This document shows, in pieces, positions 9,333 to 18,726 of a stretch of 64,000 nucleotides of DNA. The position numbers and the translations under genes are program-made. The notes beneath the pieces are model-generated. The model saw nothing but the letters and a program-made list of their open reading frames with translations, had not been told where the DNA came from and ran no database searches. The stretch covers positions 1-64,000 of the forward strand of contig CAZLNO010000006.1 in NCBI GenBank assembly GCA_964561005.1, read 5' to 3'. Positions within the stretch are counted from its first letter, which is position 1, and each line of letters opens with the position of its first letter. The DNA is from CAZLNO01 sp964561005. GTDB lineage: Bacteria; Pseudomonadota; Alphaproteobacteria; Kiloniellales; Rhodovibrionaceae.

Positions 9333-10274
9333 ATGTGGCTCTATCTCGTCAGACGCCTGTTCCTTGCCGCCGCCATCGTCGTGCTGGCGGTGACGCTGCT
9401 CTACGTCATGATCCACGCGGTGCCGGGCGACCCGGCCGCGATCATCCTGGGCCCGCGCGCCACGCCGGAGCTGCAGGCGGAGCTGCGGGAGAAGATGGGG
9501 CTTGACGAGCCCTTCCACATCCAGATCCTGACGTTCTTCGCCGACGTGGCGCGCGGCGACATGGGGACCGACGTTTTCACCGGCCGGCCGGTCTCGCGCA
9601 TCGTCTTCGAGCAGCTTCCCTTCACGCTGGCGCTGATTCTCTCCGCCATCGCCTGGGCGGCGCTGATCGGCATCCCGCTGGGCTGCTACTCGGCGATCCG
9701 GCGCAACACGCTGATCGACAAGATCACCGGCGTGCTCTCGGTGGGCGTGATCGCCATCCCGTCCTTCGTCATGGCGCTCTACGCCCTGCTGATCTTCGCC
9801 GTGGCGCTGAACTGGCTGCCGGCCATCGGGGCGGGCGAGGACGGCTTCTGGGACAGCGTGCAGCATCTGCTCCTGCCGTCCTTCGCCGTCGGCGTCTCCT
9901 GGGTCGGCTACATCGCCCGCATCGTGCGCGCCTCGATGCTGGAGGTGCTGGGCGAGAACCATGTGCGCATGGCCCGCGCCTTCGGCCTGCCGGAGCGGCG
10001 GGTGGTGTTCCGCTATGCCCTGCCGCTGGCCATTCTGCCGACGATCACGCTGATCGGCGTCGGCATGGCCTACCTGCTGTCGGCGGCGGTCTTCGCGGAG
10101 ATCGTCTTCGCCCGGCCCGGCATCGGCGCCTTGATCGTGGACGCCGTCGACTCCCGGAACTATCCCATCGTGATGGGCTGCGTGCTGGTCACCACCGGAC
10201 TTTTCGTGGTCTCGACGACGCTCGCCGACATGGTGAACGCGCTGCTGGACCCGCGGGCACGGGAGAGCCTCTGA
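9333..10274 (+). CDS. ABC transporter permease, DppB type
   Basis: A 313-residue inner-membrane permease with about six transmembrane segments. The first helix is MWLYLVRRLFLAAAIVVLAV, followed by the short periplasmic loop typical of DppB/OppB. The EAA-like cytoplasmic loop lies in ENHVRMARAFGLPERRVVF. Only three bases separate its stop from the next permease gene. With its partner it forms the channel of the peptide-type importer. Confidence 0.92.
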   Translation: MWLYLVRRLFLAAAIVVLAVTLLYVMIHAVPGDPAAIILGPRATPELQAELREKMGLDEPFHIQILTFFADVARGDMGTDVFTGRPVSRIVFEQLPFTLALILSAIAWAALIGIPLGCYSAIRRNTLIDKITGVLSVGVIAIPSFVMALYALLIFAVALNWLPAIGAGEDGFWDSVQHLLLPSFAVGVSWVGYIARIVRASMLEVLGENHVRMARAFGLPERRVVFRYALPLAILPTITLIGVGMAYLLSAAVFAEIVFARPGIGALIVDAVDSRNYPIVMGCVLVTTGLFVVSTTLADMVNALLDPRARESL

Positions 10275-10277
10275 GCC

Positions 10278-11180
10278 ATGACATCGGCCGAACGGACGCA
10301 AAGCGCGAGCGACGACGCCGGCGGCGTGCGCGGGGCGGGTGCGCTGCTGCAATACTGGCGCCTGCTGCGGCGCGATCAGCTCGGCATGGTCGGGCTGGTG
10401 CTGGTGGTGCTGATGGTGGGCAGCGCCGTCCTCGCCGACCTGATCGTGCCCTACGACCCGATCAAGATCATGGTCGGGCCGCGGCTGGCCCCGCCGTCCT
10501 GGGAGCACCCGCTGGGCACCGACCACATCGGGCGCGACGTGCTCTCGCGCGTCATCATGGGCGGACAGGTGGCGCTGCAGGTGGCGCTGGCCTCGCTGGC
10601 GGCGGCGCTCAGCGCCGGGCTGCTGCTGGGGCTGATCGCCGGCTTCGGGCCGCAGTGGCTGGACAACGGCATGCTGCTGGGCTTCGACGCGGTGCGCGCC
10701 TTCCCGGTGATCATCTTCGCCCTGGCCGTGGTCACCCTGCTGGGACCCAGCCTGTACACGGTGATCTTCGTCGTCGCGATCACCTCGGTGCCGATCTACG
10801 CCCGCATCGTGCGCACGCAGACCCAGGCGCTGAAGAACAACGAGTTCATCCTGGCCGAGCGGGCGATGGGCGCGCGCACCGGGCGCATCCTGGGCGTGCA
10901 TATCCTGCCCAACGTGATCGGCCCGCTGCTGATCCTGGCCAGCATGGACGTGCCCCTCGTCATCACGCTGGAGGCGGGGCTCAGCTTCCTGGGCATGGGG
11001 GTGCGCCCGCCGACGCCCTCCTGGGGCACGATCCTGAACGACGGCTACAGCTACATCCGCAACTCGCCCTGGCCCGTGGTCGCCGGCGGCATCCCGATCG
11101 TGATCACCACGCTCGGCTTCACTTTCCTGGGCGAGGCGCTGCGCGACATCTTCGATCCCAAGCTGCGGAAGGACCTATGA
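10278..11180 (+). CDS. ABC transporter permease, DppC type
   Basis: A 300-residue inner-membrane permease. It has the N-terminal OppC-type segment, a helix near residues 37-57, the loop HPLGTDHIGRDVLSRVI that is diagnostic for DppC/OppC, and the EAA-like motif ILAERAMGARTGRILGVHILPN. Its stop overlaps the start of the first ATPase gene (ATGA at 11177-11180). Confidence 0.92.
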   Translation: MTSAERTQSASDDAGGVRGAGALLQYWRLLRRDQLGMVGLVLVVLMVGSAVLADLIVPYDPIKIMVGPRLAPPSWEHPLGTDHIGRDVLSRVIMGGQVALQVALASLAAALSAGLLLGLIAGFGPQWLDNGMLLGFDAVRAFPVIIFALAVVTLLGPSLYTVIFVVAITSVPIYARIVRTQTQALKNNEFILAERAMGARTGRILGVHILPNVIGPLLILASMDVPLVITLEAGLSFLGMGVRPPTPSWGTILNDGYSYIRNSPWPVVAGGIPIVITTLGFTFLGEALRDIFDPKLRKDL

Positions 11181-12172
11181 GCACCCAAGGCGACAGCCTT
11201 CTGAAGGTCCGCGGACTCTCGCTGGACTTCGGCAGCCCGCGCGGGCGCGTCCACGCGCTGCGCGACGTCAGCCTGAGCGTGCCGAAAGGCCGCATCGTCG
11301 GCGTCGTGGGCGAGAGCGGTTGCGGCAAGTCCACCCTGGCCTTCGCCATCATCCGACTGCTGGCCGAGAACGCGCAGGTCGTCGGCGGCGAGATCCGCCT
11401 GCGCGAGCAGGACCTGCTCAAGCTGTCGCCGGCGCGGATGCGCGCCCTGCGCGGCCGGGAGATGTCGATGATCTTCCAGGACCCGATGACGGCGCTGAAC
11501 CCGGTGCTGTCGATCGGCGACCAGATGATGGACATCCAGTACCGCGAGTCCCTCTCGCAGGGCGAGAAGCGCAAGCGCGCGCTGGAGATGCTGGAGCGTG
11601 TCGGCATTCCGGACGCGGAGAACCGGCTGTCCGCCTATCCGCACCAGTTCTCCGGCGGCATGCGCCAGCGCATCTGCATCGCCATGGCGCTGCTGGTCGA
11701 GCCGGCGCTGCTGCTGGCCGACGAGCCGACGACCGCGCTGGACGCCACGCTGGAGGTGCAGATCATCCACCTGCTGAAGAACCTGCAGAAGGATATCGGC
11801 TGCTCGATCCTCTTCGTCTCGCACCACCTGGGCACCGTCGCCGAGCTCTGCGACGACGTGGTGGTGATGTACGCCGGCGAGGTGGTGGAGCGCGGCAACG
11901 TGCGCGACATCTTCAACAACCCCGGCCATCCCTACACCCAGGCCCTGCTGAAGTGCGACCCCGGCCGCATCCGGGAAAAGACGCGGCGCCTGCCGACCAT
12001 TCCGGGCCAGGTGCCGAACCTCATCGGCGTTCCGCGCGGCTGCATCTTCAAGGACCGCTGCCCGCACGCCTTCGAGCGCTGCCAGCGCGAGCGGCCGGCG
12101 CATGTCGCGATGCGCGACGGCCACACGGCGAGCTGTTTCCTGCTTGAAGAGCCTGCGGAGGTGATGTCGTGA
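11177..12172 (+). CDS. ABC transporter ATP-binding protein, DppD type
   Basis: A 331-residue ATPase. Walker A is GESGCGKST, the signature motif is QFSGGMRQRI, Walker B is ALLLADEPTTALD, and the switch His is in SHHLGTVAEL. The C-terminal oligopeptide-transporter extension contains the Cys-rich GCIFKDRCPHAFERC pattern found in DppD/OppD. ATG 11177 overlaps the upstream TGA, and the gene ends in a GTGA overlap with the second ATPase. Confidence 0.93.
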   Translation: MSTQGDSLLKVRGLSLDFGSPRGRVHALRDVSLSVPKGRIVGVVGESGCGKSTLAFAIIRLLAENAQVVGGEIRLREQDLLKLSPARMRALRGREMSMIFQDPMTALNPVLSIGDQMMDIQYRESLSQGEKRKRALEMLERVGIPDAENRLSAYPHQFSGGMRQRICIAMALLVEPALLLADEPTTALDATLEVQIIHLLKNLQKDIGCSILFVSHHLGTVAELCDDVVVMYAGEVVERGNVRDIFNNPGHPYTQALLKCDPGRIREKTRRLPTIPGQVPNLIGVPRGCIFKDRCPHAFERCQRERPAHVAMRDGHTASCFLLEEPAEVMS

Positions 12173-13191
12173 GCCTGCTTCTCGATGTGAGCAACCTGCG
12201 CGTGCGCTTCCGCAGCCTGAGCATGCTCCGTGCCCTGGTGCGCGGCGTGCATGACCCGTTTATCGACGCGGTCTGCGACGTGTCCTTCCAACTGGAGGAA
12301 GGCCGCACGCTCGGGCTGGTCGGCGAGAGCGGCTCCGGCAAGTCGACGGTCGCCCGCGCCGTCATGGGCCTGTTGCCGGTCGCCGAGGGATCGATCCGCT
12401 TCGACGGCGAGGAACTGGTCGGCCGCTCGCAGCGCGACTACGCCCAGGTGCGCCGGCGCATGGCGATGATGTTCCAGGACCCCGTGGGCTCTCTCAGCCC
12501 GCGGCTGACCGTGCGCTCGCTCGTCACCGAGCCCTTCAGGATCCACGGCCTGAGCGAGCGCGACCTCGATGCGGAGGCGACGCGGCTGTTGGCGATGGTG
12601 GGGCTCACCGCCGACTTCGGCCGGCGCTTCCCGCACCAGCTTTCCGGCGGCCAGGCGCGGCGCGTCGGCGTGGCCCGCGCGCTGGCGCTGGACCCCAAGG
12701 TGATCATCGCCGACGAGCCGACCGCCGGCCTGGACGTCTCGGTCCAGGGCGAGGTGCTGAACCTGCTGGCGCGCCTGCAGGACGAGCTGGGGCTGTCGAT
12801 CCTGATCATCACCCACAACCTCAACGTGGTGCGCCACATCACCGACCGCATGGCGATCATGTACCTGGGCCGCCTGGTCGAGACCGGACCCACCGAGGAG
12901 GTCTTTTACCGCCCGCGCCATCCCTATACCGAGGCCCTGCTGGCCGCGAACCCGGAGCCGGACCCGGATGCCCAGCACGCCCGCATCGAGCTGCGCGGCG
13001 AGATCCCCAGCCTGATGAACCGCCCCGCGGGCTGCGAGTTCCACAACCGCTGTATCTACGCCCAGGAGCTGTGCACCCACACCGCGCCAGGCGTCAGCCA
13101 GGCCGGAGAGGGCCATCGCTACACCTGTCACTTCCCCTTGAACGCCGCCGAAACGGGCGAGACGCCCAAGCGTCGCAGCGTCGAGGGGTGA
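12169..13191 (+). CDS. ABC transporter ATP-binding protein, DppF type
   Basis: A 340-residue ATPase with a GTG start that overlaps the upstream TGA (GTGA). Walker A is GESGSGKST, the signature is QLSGGQARRV, Walker B is KVIIADEPTAGLD, and there is a C-terminal Cys-rich GCEFHNRCIYAQELC segment. It would pair with the DppD-type ATPase as a heterodimer. It is the last gene of the transporter operon and is followed by a strong hairpin. Confidence 0.93.
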   Translation: MSLLLDVSNLRVRFRSLSMLRALVRGVHDPFIDAVCDVSFQLEEGRTLGLVGESGSGKSTVARAVMGLLPVAEGSIRFDGEELVGRSQRDYAQVRRRMAMMFQDPVGSLSPRLTVRSLVTEPFRIHGLSERDLDAEATRLLAMVGLTADFGRRFPHQLSGGQARRVGVARALALDPKVIIADEPTAGLDVSVQGEVLNLLARLQDELGLSILIITHNLNVVRHITDRMAIMYLGRLVETGPTEEVFYRPRHPYTEALLAANPEPDPDAQHARIELRGEIPSLMNRPAGCEFHNRCIYAQELCTHTAPGVSQAGEGHRYTCHFPLNAAETGETPKRRSVEG

Positions 13192-13296
13192 GAACCGGCG
13201 CTCTGGCGGGCGCGGGCCGCAAGCCGTGCGGCCAAGCATGATCGCCCACCGCCGCTGTTTTCACAGTCCAATGTTTTTGTTAGCGTCGTTCCTCAC

Positions 13297-13346
13297 AAGA
13301 GGGTGAGCGGTCCGTGAGGTCACGGACGGGCGCCCTCTTTTCATTT
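13297..13346 (+). terminator. hairpin terminator after the dipeptide transporter operon
   Basis: The outer stem AAGAGGG (13297-13303) pairs with CCCTCTT (13333-13339) and the inner stem GTCCGTG (13310-13316) with CACGGAC (13321-13327). A T-rich tail TTTTCATTTT follows. It is a convincing intrinsic terminator. It ends only 23 bases before the next gene, so it could also act as an attenuator for that gene. Confidence 0.75.
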
Positions 13347-13368
13347 TGCCGCGCACGTGGGGGACGCC

Positions 13369-16300
13369 ATGGCCAATACCTTTCAGCTCAGCCGCGCCGT
13401 CAACACGCCGCTGTCCTTCGGCGCGCCCGAGCCCTTGACCGTCGCTGACTTCGACGGCGACGGCCTGGGGGACATCGCGGTCGCCTCGCCCGCCGGGGAC
13501 CGCTTCCAGCTCGGGGTGTACCTGAACCAGGGCGACCAGACCTTTGCCGAAACGCAAGTCCTGAACGACGTTCCGGAACAGGAAGCGCTCGCCGCGGGGG
13601 ATTTGAACGGCGACGGGGATGCCGATCTCGTGCAGGTCGGCAGCGACAGCCAGGCGGTCACGGTCCTCTTCGGCGACGGCCAGGGCGCCTTTCCCACACG
13701 CACGCAGCTCGACACCACGCACAATCCGAAATCCGTCGCCATCGCCGACATGAACGGCGACGGCCACCGCGACCTCGTGGTCGGCACCAACAACCGCGGC
13801 GGCGTCGCCATCCATCTGGGCGACGGCCAGGGCGGCTTCTCGGAAGCCCCCGGCCTGGTCGACGGGGTCCGCCGGGCCGTGGCGCTGGAAACCGGCGACG
13901 TGAACAACGACGGCCATGCCGACGTGATCGCGCACGATGCCGGCCGCGTCGGCACGGTCCAGGTCCTTGCCGGCGACGGCCAGGGCGGTCTGTCCCTGGT
14001 CAACACCGTCGATTTCACGGACGACATCTCACGGCCGCGCGACCTGGGCGTGGGCGACTTCGACAACGACGGTCACCTCGACTGGGTCGCCGCCGAGCTT
14101 GAACAGGACAAGGTCGAGGTCTTCTTCGGCGACGGCGACGGCGGCGTCGCGCGTCGCGCCGAGCTGCCCGCCGAGGCCAATCCCCGCACCATCGACGTGG
14201 CGGACTTCAACCGCGACGGCGAGGCGGACCTGGCCATTGCACACGGCCAGAGCCAGAACGTCCTGCTCTACGAGGGCCACGCCGACGGCAGTTTCACGCG
14301 CGCCCACGACGCCGCCGTCAACGGTGACGACGACAATCTGAACCAGGCCGCGTCCGGTGACCTCGACGGTGACGGCTTCCCGGATCTGGTTCTGTCGAAC
14401 GCCACCAATGGCGGAGTCGTCTCCGTCCTGGAAAACCGGGGCGGACTGGGCCTGCCGGCTGTCGAGGTCGAGCTTGCCTGGACCCGACAGCTCGGCACCG
14501 CCGACGACGACAGCATCGTCGACACGGCGACGACGGCGAACGGCGAGCTGATTGTGGTGGGCCATGAGGATGTCTCCCCCGGCGGCAAAGGGCCCGTCTT
14601 CGTCGCCAGGTACGATCAGCAGGGCAACCAGATCTGGCGCGACACCTTCGGCGCCAATGCGACGGGCGTCGGCGAGGTCGGCCTCGACGCCGACGGCAAC
14701 ATCTACGTTACCGGATCGGTCGAGCTTGACGAACTGGGCGGCCTGGACAATCACTTCACGACATTGAACAGCGGCAGCGGCGCGCACGGGGCGCAGGACC
14801 TCTACCTCGCCAAGTACGGTTCCGACGGCGAACAACAGTGGCTGGAGCAGTTCGGCTCGCCCGACGTGGACAAGAAGGCGGACCTCGCGATCGGCGCCAA
14901 CGGCACCGTCTACGTCAGCGGCCGGGCGAGCGGCCCCTTCGTCCCCGCACATCAGGAGCCTGGCACCTCGAATGACGTGGCGGTCACGGCATTCTCCGGC
15001 GGCGGCAATTTGCAGTGGTCGCGGCTGATCGGCTCGGGCGCCAGCGACAACGCCGCCGAAATCGAGGTCGATCCGAGCAGCGGCGAGCTCGTGGTCGCGG
15101 GCTGGACCTCCGGCGACTTCGGGACGCTGGCCACCGATGGCGGGAACGGCCTGAGCGCGGCACCCGGCTTCGTCGGCCAGGCGGACGCGGATCACCGCGG
15201 CTTCTACCTGCGCCTCGATCCGGACCAGGAGGGCCAGGTGATCCAGGTCCGGCAGTTCGAGTTCCGCACCGGCGGCGACACCATCGACGGGCTGACGGTC
15301 AACGACCTTGGCGAGGTCACCATCGTCGGCGAGACCCAGGGGCTCGACGCGGGTCGCGGCGTGCCGGTCTTCTCGATCCAGATACCCTACGCGCGGCGCT
15401 TCGACGCCGCGGGAGAGCGGCTGTGGACCCGGCAGGACTCCTCGCGCAACGACGTGGGGATCGGGCAGGACGGCCACAGCGACGCCGTCGAGGGGCCCTT
15501 CGGCCTGCATTACGTCTCCGGCGGGGCGCGGGCGCACATGAGCGTCTACGACGACGACGGCCGGCTGCGCGCGGACGTCACCGACGAATTCTTCAGCCAG
15601 GCGGGCGGCGCCTTCGACGACGGCGCCACGACGCTCGCCAGCGCCGGCACCTCGGTCTATGTCGCCGGCAACACCAACCACGACTGGGCGGGTCCCGCGC
15701 AGGGCGGCGACGACGGCTGGATCGCCAGGCTCGACATCGGCCTCGACGCCTCGGAGAGGCCGGACCTGGACCTCCTGGCGCTGCAGAACGAGGAAGCGGT
15801 GTCGGCCATGTACGTCGGCTGGTTCGGGCGCGCGCCGCGCATCGCGGGGCAGGACTTCTGGGCCGGGGAACTCGAACGCGGCCTTGCGGACGGCAAGGGC
15901 AAGGCCCGGACGATCGAGGACATCGCCGAGTCCTTCCGCTTGAGCGGCGAGGCCCGGAGCCTTTACCCCGTGCTCGACCAGCAGGACCCGGACGAAGCCG
16001 AGCTCGACGCCTTCCTGACGGATCTTTACCAGAACCTGTTCGATCGCGCGCCGAGCGCCGCCGGCCTCGACTTCTGGACCGGCGAGATCGAGACACGTCT
16101 GGCGCAGGGCCGGGCGATCGGCGACATCATCTTCGACGTCATCTCCGGCGCGCAGAACGACGTGCTCGTGGATACCGACGGCGACGACCAGGGCGACACG
16201 CGGTTCAACGACGCCGCGACGGTGCTGAACCGGATCGAGGTCGCCACGGCCCATGGCAAGGCGGTCGACGCGGCGCGCTTCGATCTTGCGGAGTCAGCCA

Positions 16301-16437
16301 GCCTGATCGCCGGCGTCGGGACCGGCGGGCTCGGCCGCGACGCCGCCCTGGCGGCGGTCGACCAGATCGCGGCGGGGCGCGATCCCGTGCTGCCGCTGTC
16401 GGCCGATGGCACGGCGGTCGACCCGCTCCTCGCCTAG
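13369..16437 (+). CDS. FG-GAP/VCBS repeat and DUF4214 protein, probably secreted or surface-exposed
   Basis: A 1022-residue protein. ATG 13369 is preferred over GTG 13357 because GGGGGA precedes it. Residues about 15-350 are a run of FG-GAP beta-propeller blades with Ca-binding-like loops such as DFDGDGLGD, DLNGDGDAD, DMNGDGHRD, DFDNDGHLD and DLDGDGFPD. Residues about 365-790 contain SBBP-like beta repeats (DADGNIYVTGS, GANGTVYVSG, AGTSVYVAGNT). Residues about 800-930 hold two DUF4214-like blocks (MYVGWFGRAPRIAG, LYQNLFDRAPSAAG). No N-terminal signal peptide is visible, which suggests type I secretion through a C-terminal signal, but no type I exporter is nearby. A role in adhesion or a surface layer is inference. 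Confidence 0.8.
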   Translation: MANTFQLSRAVNTPLSFGAPEPLTVADFDGDGLGDIAVASPAGDRFQLGVYLNQGDQTFAETQVLNDVPEQEALAAGDLNGDGDADLVQVGSDSQAVTVLFGDGQGAFPTRTQLDTTHNPKSVAIADMNGDGHRDLVVGTNNRGGVAIHLGDGQGGFSEAPGLVDGVRRAVALETGDVNNDGHADVIAHDAGRVGTVQVLAGDGQGGLSLVNTVDFTDDISRPRDLGVGDFDNDGHLDWVAAELEQDKVEVFFGDGDGGVARRAELPAEANPRTIDVADFNRDGEADLAIAHGQSQNVLLYEGHADGSFTRAHDAAVNGDDDNLNQAASGDLDGDGFPDLVLSNATNGGVVSVLENRGGLGLPAVEVELAWTRQLGTADDDSIVDTATTANGELIVVGHEDVSPGGKGPVFVARYDQQGNQIWRDTFGANATGVGEVGLDADGNIYVTGSVELDELGGLDNHFTTLNSGSGAHGAQDLYLAKYGSDGEQQWLEQFGSPDVDKKADLAIGANGTVYVSGRASGPFVPAHQEPGTSNDVAVTAFSGGGNLQWSRLIGSGASDNAAEIEVDPSSGELVVAGWTSGDFGTLATDGGNGLSAAPGFVGQADADHRGFYLRLDPDQEGQVIQVRQFEFRTGGDTIDGLTVNDLGEVTIVGETQGLDAGRGVPVFSIQIPYARRFDAAGERLWTRQDSSRNDVGIGQDGHSDAVEGPFGLHYVSGGARAHMSVYDDDGRLRADVTDEFFSQAGGAFDDGATTLASAGTSVYVAGNTNHDWAGPAQGGDDGWIARLDIGLDASERPDLDLLALQNEEAVSAMYVGWFGRAPRIAGQDFWAGELERGLADGKGKARTIEDIAESFRLSGEARSLYPVLDQQDPDEAELDAFLTDLYQNLFDRAPSAAGLDFWTGEIETRLAQGRAIGDIIFDVISGAQNDVLVDTDGDDQGDTRFNDAATVLNRIEVATAHGKAVDAARFDLAESASLIAGVGTGGLGRDAALAAVDQIAAGRDPVLPLSADGTAVDPLLA

Positions 16438-16567
16438 AAAGAAACCGGGTCATGGAGTTGCTGTTTCGGGGGTGAGGTCGACGCGGTAGCCGAGGTTGAC
16501 GATTCGGCGGCGAGGATCTGCCGATCCTGCGCGAGTCCGGCATCCTGGGCATGCGGCCGGGGAACCT

Positions 16568-17167
16568 CTCTAATTGAGGCAACAGGAAGCGACGCCGCAG
16601 GTCGAGCAGCCGTCGATGGAAGGCCAGCCAGTCCGCATGGGCCTCGCTTTCCCGCGCGGACCAGTCCAGGACCGCCTGCTGGAAGGCCTCCGGCGCGTTC
16701 GGGTCGGGAACGTCGGCGGTGTCCTGGAACGCGGGGAAATGGGCGAACTCGCGGCGGCGGTCCTCGCGCACCGCGTCCGCCAGGTCCGGGCCGAAGTCGC
16801 AGAAGAAGGGGAGCGCCGGCCCGCCGCCCACTCCTCGCCCATGAACAGAAGTGGCGGCTGCGGGCTCAACAGCACGATGGCCGCCGCGGCGCGCACGGCT
16901 TCCCGCGGCGCGAGTTCGGTGATGCGCTCGCCCTGGGCGCGGTTGCCGATCTGGACGAAGGCTTTCAGATCGTCCGGCCGGCCGTAGGCCCGGTTCGGCG
17001 CGAAAAGCCGCACGCCGTCGTAGCCCCAGTTGCGGACACCGGGCGCCCGCGCCAGCGGCATCAGCTCCTCCGCCGAGAAGAGATAGAACAGCATCAGGAC
17101 GTCGGCCTGCTTCGACACCTTGTAGCGGTTCGGGGTGTCGTTCTCGGCCTCCAGGATGCGGTCGAGG
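16568..17167 (-). pseudogene. chimeric relic: GH65 tail fused to malto-oligosyltrehalose trehalohydrolase (TreZ) pieces
   Basis: Reading on the minus strand, HLDRILEAENDTPNRYKVSK and ADVLMLFYLFSAEEL (about 17167-17062) are a block from the C-terminal half of GH65 phosphorylases. It runs in frame into MPLARAPGVRNWGYDGV and FAPNRAYGRPDDLKAFV (to about 16954), the start of the TreZ catalytic domain. TreZ then skips its entire middle (where catalytic residues lie) and resumes as NRAQGERI and PPLLFMGEEWAAG (to about 16819). A one-base loss near 16818 changes frame, and the rest (ALPFFCDFGPDLADAVRE, NAPEAFQQAVLDW, ADWLAFHRRLLDLRR) continues in the other frame to about 16568. No active enzyme can result. 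The segment 16438-16567 below it holds nothing I recognise. Confidence 0.75.
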
Positions 17168-17280
17168 TGGGTTGGGGCACGGATGGATTGGACACCTCCG
17201 AGGCGTTATGAACGTAGGAGGAGGTCTTCATGTCCGATACGCGAAAGTCCGACGAGCAGGGCCGTGAGCCGGAGGCCGGC
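17168..17280 (+). other. spacer between GH65 relics, possible insertion-sequence end
   Basis: This short segment separates two GH65 fragments and is foreign to both. It contains a plus-strand ribosome site AGGAGGA, followed by ATG at 17230 and MSDTRKSDEQG, preceded by GATTGGACACCTCCGAGG. The layout resembles the left end and first codons of an IS3-type orfA, truncated after a few residues. I cannot find terminal inverted repeats, so this is only a suggestion. Confidence 0.25.
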
Positions 17281-17841
17281 GCTGCCGCTCTGCCAGGGGT
17301 ACATGGCGCCGCGGTAGCCGTGCGCGGCGGCATAGGCACGGGCCGCCTCCAGCCGCCGGTGGCGGTAGGCCAGCAGGCCATAGCTGTGCTGCGGCGCGCG
17401 CAGGTTGATGACGGGAAAGACGAACAGCGCGTCCGTCCCGGCCGCACGCGCCACCGTCCAACGCGCCGCCTCGCCGGGCTCGGAGACCGCCGCGTCGCGC
17501 GAGCTGTAGACCGCCGCCGTCTTGCAGACCCGCAGCGTGCCCTCCGGCGGGAGGGTGGTGGCGAAGACGTGCGCGCAGCAGTCCTCGCCCAGGAGGACGT
17601 CGGGCGAGCGGGCCAGCGGCAGCCAGTTCGGCAGGTTCACCACGTCCTCGATCGTCACCTCGCGACCTGCAATCTCGGTGGCGAGCCGGTTGTAGCAGCC
17701 GGCCAGGTAGGTGCCCGGATAGTGCGTCGCGTCGGCGCGCACGTCCGGCGCCGCGGCGCGGCTGCCCAGGTAGCCGTTGCCCAGGCCGTGCAGCGCCTCG
17801 CGCAGCCCCTGCAGCCTGGGGGCGTAGCCGGAGAAGGGCCC
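17281..17841 (-). pseudogene. GH65 glycoside phosphorylase relic (kojibiose/trehalose/maltose phosphorylase type)
   Basis: An open frame on the minus strand in which family blocks occur in the right order but with most of the sequence between them missing. The blocks are GLREALHGLGNGYLGSR, HYPGTYLAGCYNRLATEIAG and NLPNWLPL from the N-terminal beta domain, then TLRVCKTAAVYSSRDAAVSE, then LFVFPVINLRAPQHSYGLL and YRGAMYPWQSGS from the catalytic barrel. About 190 residues remain of a usual 750-800. The general-acid motif region (GPDEYH in the family) is absent. The fragment stops at the spacer, and a further GH65 block appears beyond it. The frame stays open, so deletions were in frame or the assembly collapsed here. 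Confidence 0.75.
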
Positions 17842-17940
17842 GCGTGCGGCGCGCCGACGCTTGATCGCCGACGGCGCGGGCTTGACAATGCCGTCTTGTC
17901 TGTTCCCCCACACTCGCCCCGCCCCCGCAACGGAGCGTGC

Positions 17941-18726
17941 ATGCCTCTCGACCTGAACTTTCTGGCATCCGGCAAGGGTCCCCCGCTCGTCATCCTGCAT
18001 GGAGTCTTCGGCTCGGCGAACAACTGGAAGCGCATCGCGGCCGACCTGGCTGGCAACCACCGCGTGCTCGTCGTCGACCTGCGCAATCACGGCGACTCGC
18101 CCTGGGCCGAAAGCATGAGCTATCCGGAGATGGCGGACGACGTGGCCGCGGTGATCGGGCGCGAAGCCGGCGGGCGGGCCACGGTGATCGGCCACAGCAT
18201 GGGCGGCAAGGCGGCGATGTGGCTGGCCCTGAGCGCGCCGGAGCGGGTCGAGCGCCTGGTCGTCGTCGATATCGCTCCGGTGGCCTACAGCGAGCGGCTC
18301 TCCGCCTATGTCGCCGCCATGCAGGCGGTCGATCTGGCCGCCGTCACCCGCCGCGCGGACGCCGACGCGCAGCTTCGCGAGGCCGTGCCGGACGCGGGGA
18401 TCCGGGCCTTTCTGCTGCAGAACCTGCGGCTCGACGCGGACGGCGCGCGCTGGCGGCTGAACCTGGACGTGCTGGCCGCCGAGATGGGGACCATCAGCGA
18501 TTTCCCCGACCCGGGCGAGCGCACCTACGATGGGCCGACGCTGTTCGTGAAGGGCGCGAAGTCCGACTACATCCGCGACGCGCACCGTGCCGCCATTGCC
18601 CGGCATTTCCCGAACGCCCGCGCGCGGGTGGTTCCCGGCGCCGGTCACTGGGTCCATGTTGAGGCGCTCGAGGCTTTTCTCCGCGCGCTGCGCAGCTTTC
18701 TGGGCACGTCCGACGCACCGGAATGA
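17941..18726 (+). CDS. alpha/beta hydrolase, YbfF-like esterase
   Basis: A 261-residue cytosolic alpha/beta hydrolase. The oxyanion segment LVILHGVFGSANNW is at about residues 16-29, the nucleophile elbow GHSMGGK gives Ser 86, the acid is probably in FVKGAKSDYI, and the base His is in GAGHWVHVE. The LRNHGDSPW and HSMGGKAAM signatures match acyl-CoA thioesterase/esterase YbfF and related proteins. ATG 17941 starts the conserved region directly. It stands alone between the GH65 relics and the methanol dehydrogenase locus. Confidence 0.85.
   Translation: MPLDLNFLASGKGPPLVILHGVFGSANNWKRIAADLAGNHRVLVVDLRNHGDSPWAESMSYPEMADDVAAVIGREAGGRATVIGHSMGGKAAMWLALSAPERVERLVVVDIAPVAYSERLSAYVAAMQAVDLAAVTRRADADAQLREAVPDAGIRAFLLQNLRLDADGARWRLNLDVLAAEMGTISDFPDPGERTYDGPTLFVKGAKSDYIRDAHRAAIARHFPNARARVVPGAGHWVHVEALEAFLRALRSFLGTSDAPE

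Noticed and set aside
13261..13935. A minus-strand open frame rich in Val/Ala/His
   Set aside because: It mirrors the Asp/Gly-rich FG-GAP repeats of the plus-strand gene and covers its terminator.
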